Shown here piece after piece: positions 19,864 to 23,849 of a stretch of 23,849 nucleotides of DNA. The notes under the pieces are model-generated. The model did not search any database. It worked only from the letters and a program-made list of their open reading frames with translations, and was not told the DNA's origin. Positions within the stretch are counted from its first letter, which is position 1, and each line of letters starts with the position of its first letter. Where the stretch lies: positions 1-23,849 of the forward strand of contig JAYMTA010000826.1 of NCBI GenBank assembly GCA_036897625.1, in the 5' to 3' direction. Position numbers and translations under genes: made by a program. The DNA is from Pelargonium cotyledonis (taxonomy: Eukaryota; Streptophyta; Magnoliopsida; Geraniales; Geraniaceae).

Positions 19864-21700
19864 GTACGCGCAATTTCTGTCTCCGTTTCGATTTCTTCTC
19901 CTACTATCGTCGGCGAGCCATTAATGGAAGCCAAGATCTGGTGTGATCGTGCTGCTTTGATTATTTCTAATTACTCCACGTGGCAGCTTTGAATTGGCCT
20001 CATTTGTTAATCAGAGATTAATTTCTTGGTTATTCCCGAAAAGGCAAAAACCATATGTTGAAAATACTTTTCCGACCGTTGATTTTGACGGCAAATACTT
20101 TTTTGTCTGATTTGTGTATGAGGCGCTCACCGCCGGACAGCCGACACCGGTGGGGCCCATCGAGTTAAAATACGTTGATGCGTCGTTTTACAAATCCAAT
20201 TTTGGCCAAACGCACACATATGCTGCCATGTCTTTGAAGCCAAGCAAGTGTTGTTTTTTAACCGTAAGCTATGGTGGTGGTGAATTTGAAATTTCGACCC
20301 TAAGATGGAAGAAAATGCAACAGTTAATGACAAAGCAGTAATGGGGTTGTGGTTTGGCTGAATATTATGGTTGTGGAGTCTCTATCGTATCGTGGAGGTG
20401 GTTGGTGGATTATTGTATTTAATCCTTCCCTTTTTTTAATTACTTTAATGTTTTTCTCTGAGTTTGGTCCACTCTACTCCATTATAACTTTTGCGAATTA
20501 TTCTATTTATTTACTAGCCTATGCGTTTTCTTTTATGTAGTTATGGTTTTGCACTCACTTGAATATGCCATGTGCAATTTCTGAAAGGTAAGTGTGTAAG
20601 CCATTAATATCATGGACTGACTGGTCGACTTCTTGAATTCTCAATTTATAATATTGCTTTGTTTAGCTTGTCACTCTTCGGTTGGGTTTGCTTGGCTGTT
20701 TCATACTCTAGTGTTAGTTCAACTGATGCTGGTTCTTCTGAGAAAAGATTTCACTCTCCCACTCTTTTCTCTGGTTCTTTCAGAGTCAAAAAACTTGTGT
20801 GGTATGGTTTTTGTTATTACCGTAATTTGTATGAGTAGCTACGCTTTTTGTTTTTGTTAGATCTCCTTTCTTCTTAGTCAATGTCCTGTGTTTTCATCAG
20901 CTTGCGATTTCAGTCATAAAGGTCTTCAAGAAATGACTTTTGCTGGACTAACCTTTCATCTTCAATTATTTGTTGTAATTTCCAACAAAAAAATAGATCA
21001 TTTAAGTTTGTGTTTTTTTTTTTGTCTCTTTGGACTTATTTGGATGTATGTGCTTTGTGGCTGTATATCGTTATCTCATTGGCTGTACCTATCCCTAACT
21101 TCAAATGGCTAATAATCTAAGTGTACTAGTGTTTCCATTAACATTTTTCAAGCATGCCCTGTATCTGTATATGATCTGCATGGACTATGGAGTGTATCTA
21201 ATGATTTGGATCTTCAAAGGTTTGTTGGCCAACCATGAATGCAGCTGATTATCGGTGTGGAGTGTTTTCCTTAAATCTTCTTAAGAAGATCCTCTGTGTT
21301 TATATTCTCTTCATGCTTCTCTCGTGTTGACTACGTAGAGTTGGAGGTTGAAACAAAATTGAACTTCATATGTTTGTTGACCAACCATGAAGTTGACTTT
21401 TGCTGCCCAACATTGTATATTTATATGGTTGTGTAATGTTATACTCTTAAACGATTTGGATCCTAGGTCTAACATGTGATAATGTTTTCCAGAGAGTATG
21501 ATGCTCCAGATTCTGTGTTAGATCAGAGATTGTATTCTTGTTTTATGTAATCTCGTGTCACTAAAATTACTAGTGAAAATATAACTTTTGCTTCTTCATT
21601 TAGAAACAGTTTCTGCTTTTCTTGGATATTTATTGTATGCTTGAATTTCATTTGACCACATTTGTTATACTTAACCTTTTTTTCAATTCTTTTTTCTTAG
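19864..21700 (+). other. Long 5'UTR intron of the NCRK-like gene
   Basis: The donor is GTACGC after TTTTTAG (19864); the acceptor is TTTTTCTTAG at 21691-21700. Short open frames inside (for example 20114-20341 and 20349-21112) start without good context and resemble nothing known. A 19-nt sequence occurs twice with one change (21221-21239 and 21373-21391). Confidence 0.55.
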
Positions 21701-21754
21701 CTAGAGTGGGAGGTTTGCGTCAAGGAGATTAGAAGAGCAATTGCCTTGGTGCAA

Positions 21755-22075
21755 ATGAAGGTTCGTGTAAGTACATAATTTTACGTTCTACTACACTATT
21801 ATTACCGCATTGTTACTTTCTTAATACTCTCAAAGATCTATGGTAGTTTGGTTGTTGAATACTTGTCTAATGCATGTGTTCCCAAACACCCAGACATTTC
21901 CAATTGTTTACTTTAGATATTAGTATTACTTGGAAAATAAATTAGTATCTCTATGTTACTTTGTAGCACGAAATTTTTTCTGCTGTTAATTTGACAGTTT
22001 GTATAGCATAAATCTATACAATTTAGTTGACTGTTTTTTTGTTTCTTACATTAGTGTTTGGATTGGAGTAAATGA
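21755..22075 (+). CDS. Spliced upstream ORF overlapping the NCRK start
   Basis: The leader exon 21701-21766 ends ATG AAG GTT CGT before a perfect GTAAGT donor. The next exon starts at 22055 after TTAG. Joined, this gives MKVRCLDWSK followed by TGA at 22073-22075. That TGA overlaps the main ATG at 22072-22074 as ATGA. The uORF exists only in spliced RNA. The splice sites are inferred from consensus, not from transcripts. Confidence 0.4.
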
Positions 22076-23712
22076 AGCTCCAATTGGAAGTTGCTCTTGT
22101 TTTTCTATTTGGCTTGATCTGGATTCCGCAAATTCTTTGTGGTGAGTATCATATCAGTACAGTATATGAACTCAGTTCTATAAAATAGTGGAATATCTGA
22201 ATTGCTCCCTGCCATGATAAATTGTCGCTATCTTCTTGTAGATAATCACTTAATTTAACATATATTAATACCATTGAAGCGCACAATATCTTACTAATAT
22301 TTATGGATACAATATTTGGTTTATTCGTTAGTAGCAGATGAACTTTCCGATACATCAATTGCAAATAACTGGATATGCACATGTTCATCTTTGCCTCATG
22401 AAAACCAGAGCAATCTTCCCAACCACAACTGCTCAACATCATGTGATTGCAATTCAGGTATACTGTTCTGAAAATTTAGAAGTGATTGTTTTTTCATCTG
22501 ACTTTTACTGATAACTTCAAAACTGTTAATAGAAGAAACACATGCAATCACAGAACAGTTGTGTATCCTTGTGGAACTACAATTGTTTGAATGGTATTTT
22601 GATATTTTTATTGCTTTATTATCTCATGTTGCAGAAACAACATTGGGTGGAAATAAGTGGACTTGTAGATGTGCTGCTGATGCGTTTCCTGAAGTAGCAA
22701 TTGACAGCCGTAATAGCAGCTGTTTTACTTCATGTAACTGCACTTCTGGTACTACTCTCCTTTCTATATTCTTGTTTTAGATTTTTACTGATAGAAATGT
22801 TTTTTCTGAACTATTTGGTGGGGTCATTTCTATTTAATGTTGAAATTACGCTTTTACAGTTTTATATGTGCATATGAGATGCATGGTTGAGTAGTTTTAT
22901 ATGATGCTTTATGTGATATGTAATTCATTGGCTGGTGCCCAGATAAATAACTTCAGGAGCTTACTTTACTGCCATTGTGCTGTTCTGAAGCAGGATACCT
23001 CGGAGAAGCACAACCTTCAAGAAAGCACATCTCAAACAAAGCACTTGTAATTATTCTATTGACATGCGCCATACTGACAACTTTGGCATTTCTTGCCTCT
23101 GTAACTTGCTATGTCTATCGAAAGGAGAACCGCTCCATTCAAGCACCAGTATTCTCATCAGACAATGAACCAAGTTGCAACAGTGCTACCAACTTAATAA
23201 GTCAGAAGACCTCCTCAGTGCCAGAAACTAAAGTTTACATTGACTCCCCCATTCATCCAGTGACAGGTGGCTGGTTTTTCTTATTAATTATACATAACCA
23301 CTTCTTCTGTCTGAACTTGGTTTTGTTTTGCTTGAAGTGTGCGACTTATAGCTAGGCTTTTTCTTTGGGTTCACATATTCATTTTTCGGTTTTTTGTTAA
23401 TCGTATATACAAGAAACAAGGATTGTCCCTTCCCTTGAGGGTGGTATAATTCTGTATCTCTTATTTGCAGGGTGCTTTCAAAAGGCTTCCTTCTTATTTA
23501 GGAGCAAAAGAGGAACTTTACTGGGAACCATCACTCAGTTCACATTCTCTGAATTGGAAAGTGCTACTGATAAGTTCTCCAATTCCAATCTCATAGGGCT
23601 TGGGGGATGCAGCTATGTTTATCGAGGTCAGCTGAAAGATGGTAGAACTGTGGCAGTCAAGCGACTAAAAACACAGGATGGGCCTGATGGAGATTCAATG
23701 TTTTCTACAGAG
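22072..23712 (+). CDS. NCRK: NCRK-type receptor-like Ser/Thr kinase, 5' part (cut by window end)
   Basis: Five coding exons, 22072-22141, 22338-22457, 22635-22748, 22994-23266 and 23471-23712, join in phase to 273 residues. In order there is a signal peptide (about 1-23), then a short Cys-rich extracellular part with two related blocks (NCSTSCDCNSG and SCFTSCNCTSG). A transmembrane helix lies at about 118-143, followed by a basic stop-transfer (YRKENR). After a Ser-rich juxtamembrane segment, the kinase N-lobe begins at FTFSELESATDKF. The nucleotide loop GLGGCSYVYRG (235-245) has Ser in place of the third Gly, as in Arabidopsis NCRK. Lys256 in VAVK is the ATP-binding lysine. The exon ends FSTE at a GT donor; the rest of the kinase lies outside. 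From memory of the family, NCRK is a plasma-membrane/endosomal kinase that interacts with Rop GTPases. The match extends over the whole visible length, so the assignment is firm. Confidence 0.9.
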
Positions 23713-23749
23713 GTATTAACTGACCTCTCTATTTGTGACCCTACCCTCC

Positions 23750-23849
23750 AAGTCCGGGTAAAACACCCCCCCCCAGCCGATTGGGCCATCTGGATTGGCC
23801 AAAAATCGCTTCGGGACATTCCCGACCGCCCAGCATCGAAGAAACGAGG
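23750..23849. other. GC-rich window end, unlike the adjoining intron
   Basis: After the donor at 23713 an AT-rich intron is expected. Instead the last about 100 bases are GC-rich, hold a C9-10 run (23766-23775) and a near-palindrome TTGGGCCATCTGGATTGGCC. I recognise no gene. It may be a repeat, or a low-quality contig edge. Confidence 0.4.

Noticed and set aside
20114..21112. Several short open frames in the NCRK leader intron
   Set aside because: They begin at weak starts, are hydrophobic or low-complexity, and lie between good leader splice sites.
1..23849. CRISPR arrays, operons, prophage or other prokaryotic systems
   Set aside because: The window is split-gene plant nuclear DNA; no regularly spaced repeats or bacterial gene arrangement were seen.

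Overview
The window is nuclear DNA from a flowering plant, most likely a eudicot. The genes are split by AT-rich GT-AG introns, there are telo-box, Site II and G-box promoter motifs, the protein families are plant ones, and there are plant-type Helitron, LINE and Stowaway-like elements. I cannot fix the genus or family. All recognisable genes lie on the + strand.

Layout: (1) 598-4600 holds the last nine exons of a DUF3727 protein, a family of plants and cyanobacteria; its 5' end lies outside. (2) 5130-5432 is an intronless RUB/NEDD8-like unit with a conserved body but no usable ATG. (3) 6105-6603 is a 499-bp non-autonomous Helitron inserted between A and T, about 110 bp upstream of the TATA box of (4), a complete cytosolic Cu/Zn superoxide dismutase gene (CDS 7690-9593, 152 aa). 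Splicing of the SOD 5'UTR intron assembles a miR398 target site. (5) 10376-16489 is a complete six-exon gene for the glucosidase II alpha subunit (GH31, 931 aa). (6) 17423-17662 is a degenerate fold-back MITE. (7) 18143-19134 is a 5'-truncated LINE with a 16-bp target-site duplication and a poly(A) tail; it carries a broken RNase H domain with an internal in-frame tandem duplication. (8) From about 19500 runs the promoter, 5'UTR, a long 5'UTR intron and the first five coding exons of an NCRK-type receptor-like kinase. It is cut off in the kinase domain at the window end, where about 100 bp of GC-rich sequence looks out of character.

The genes do not form an operon or a cluster. They are independent housekeeping or stress genes: antioxidant defence, ER glycoprotein quality control, a chloroplast-type protein and membrane signalling. 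The points most worth attention are post-transcriptional. They are the splice-assembled miR398 site in SOD, and two short upstream ORFs (glucosidase II and NCRK) whose stop codons overlap the main start as ATGA. The RUB-like unit with an LRGG-ST motif at both ends, and the duplication inside the RNase H remnant, also deserve a check. I saw no clearly new multi-gene system.
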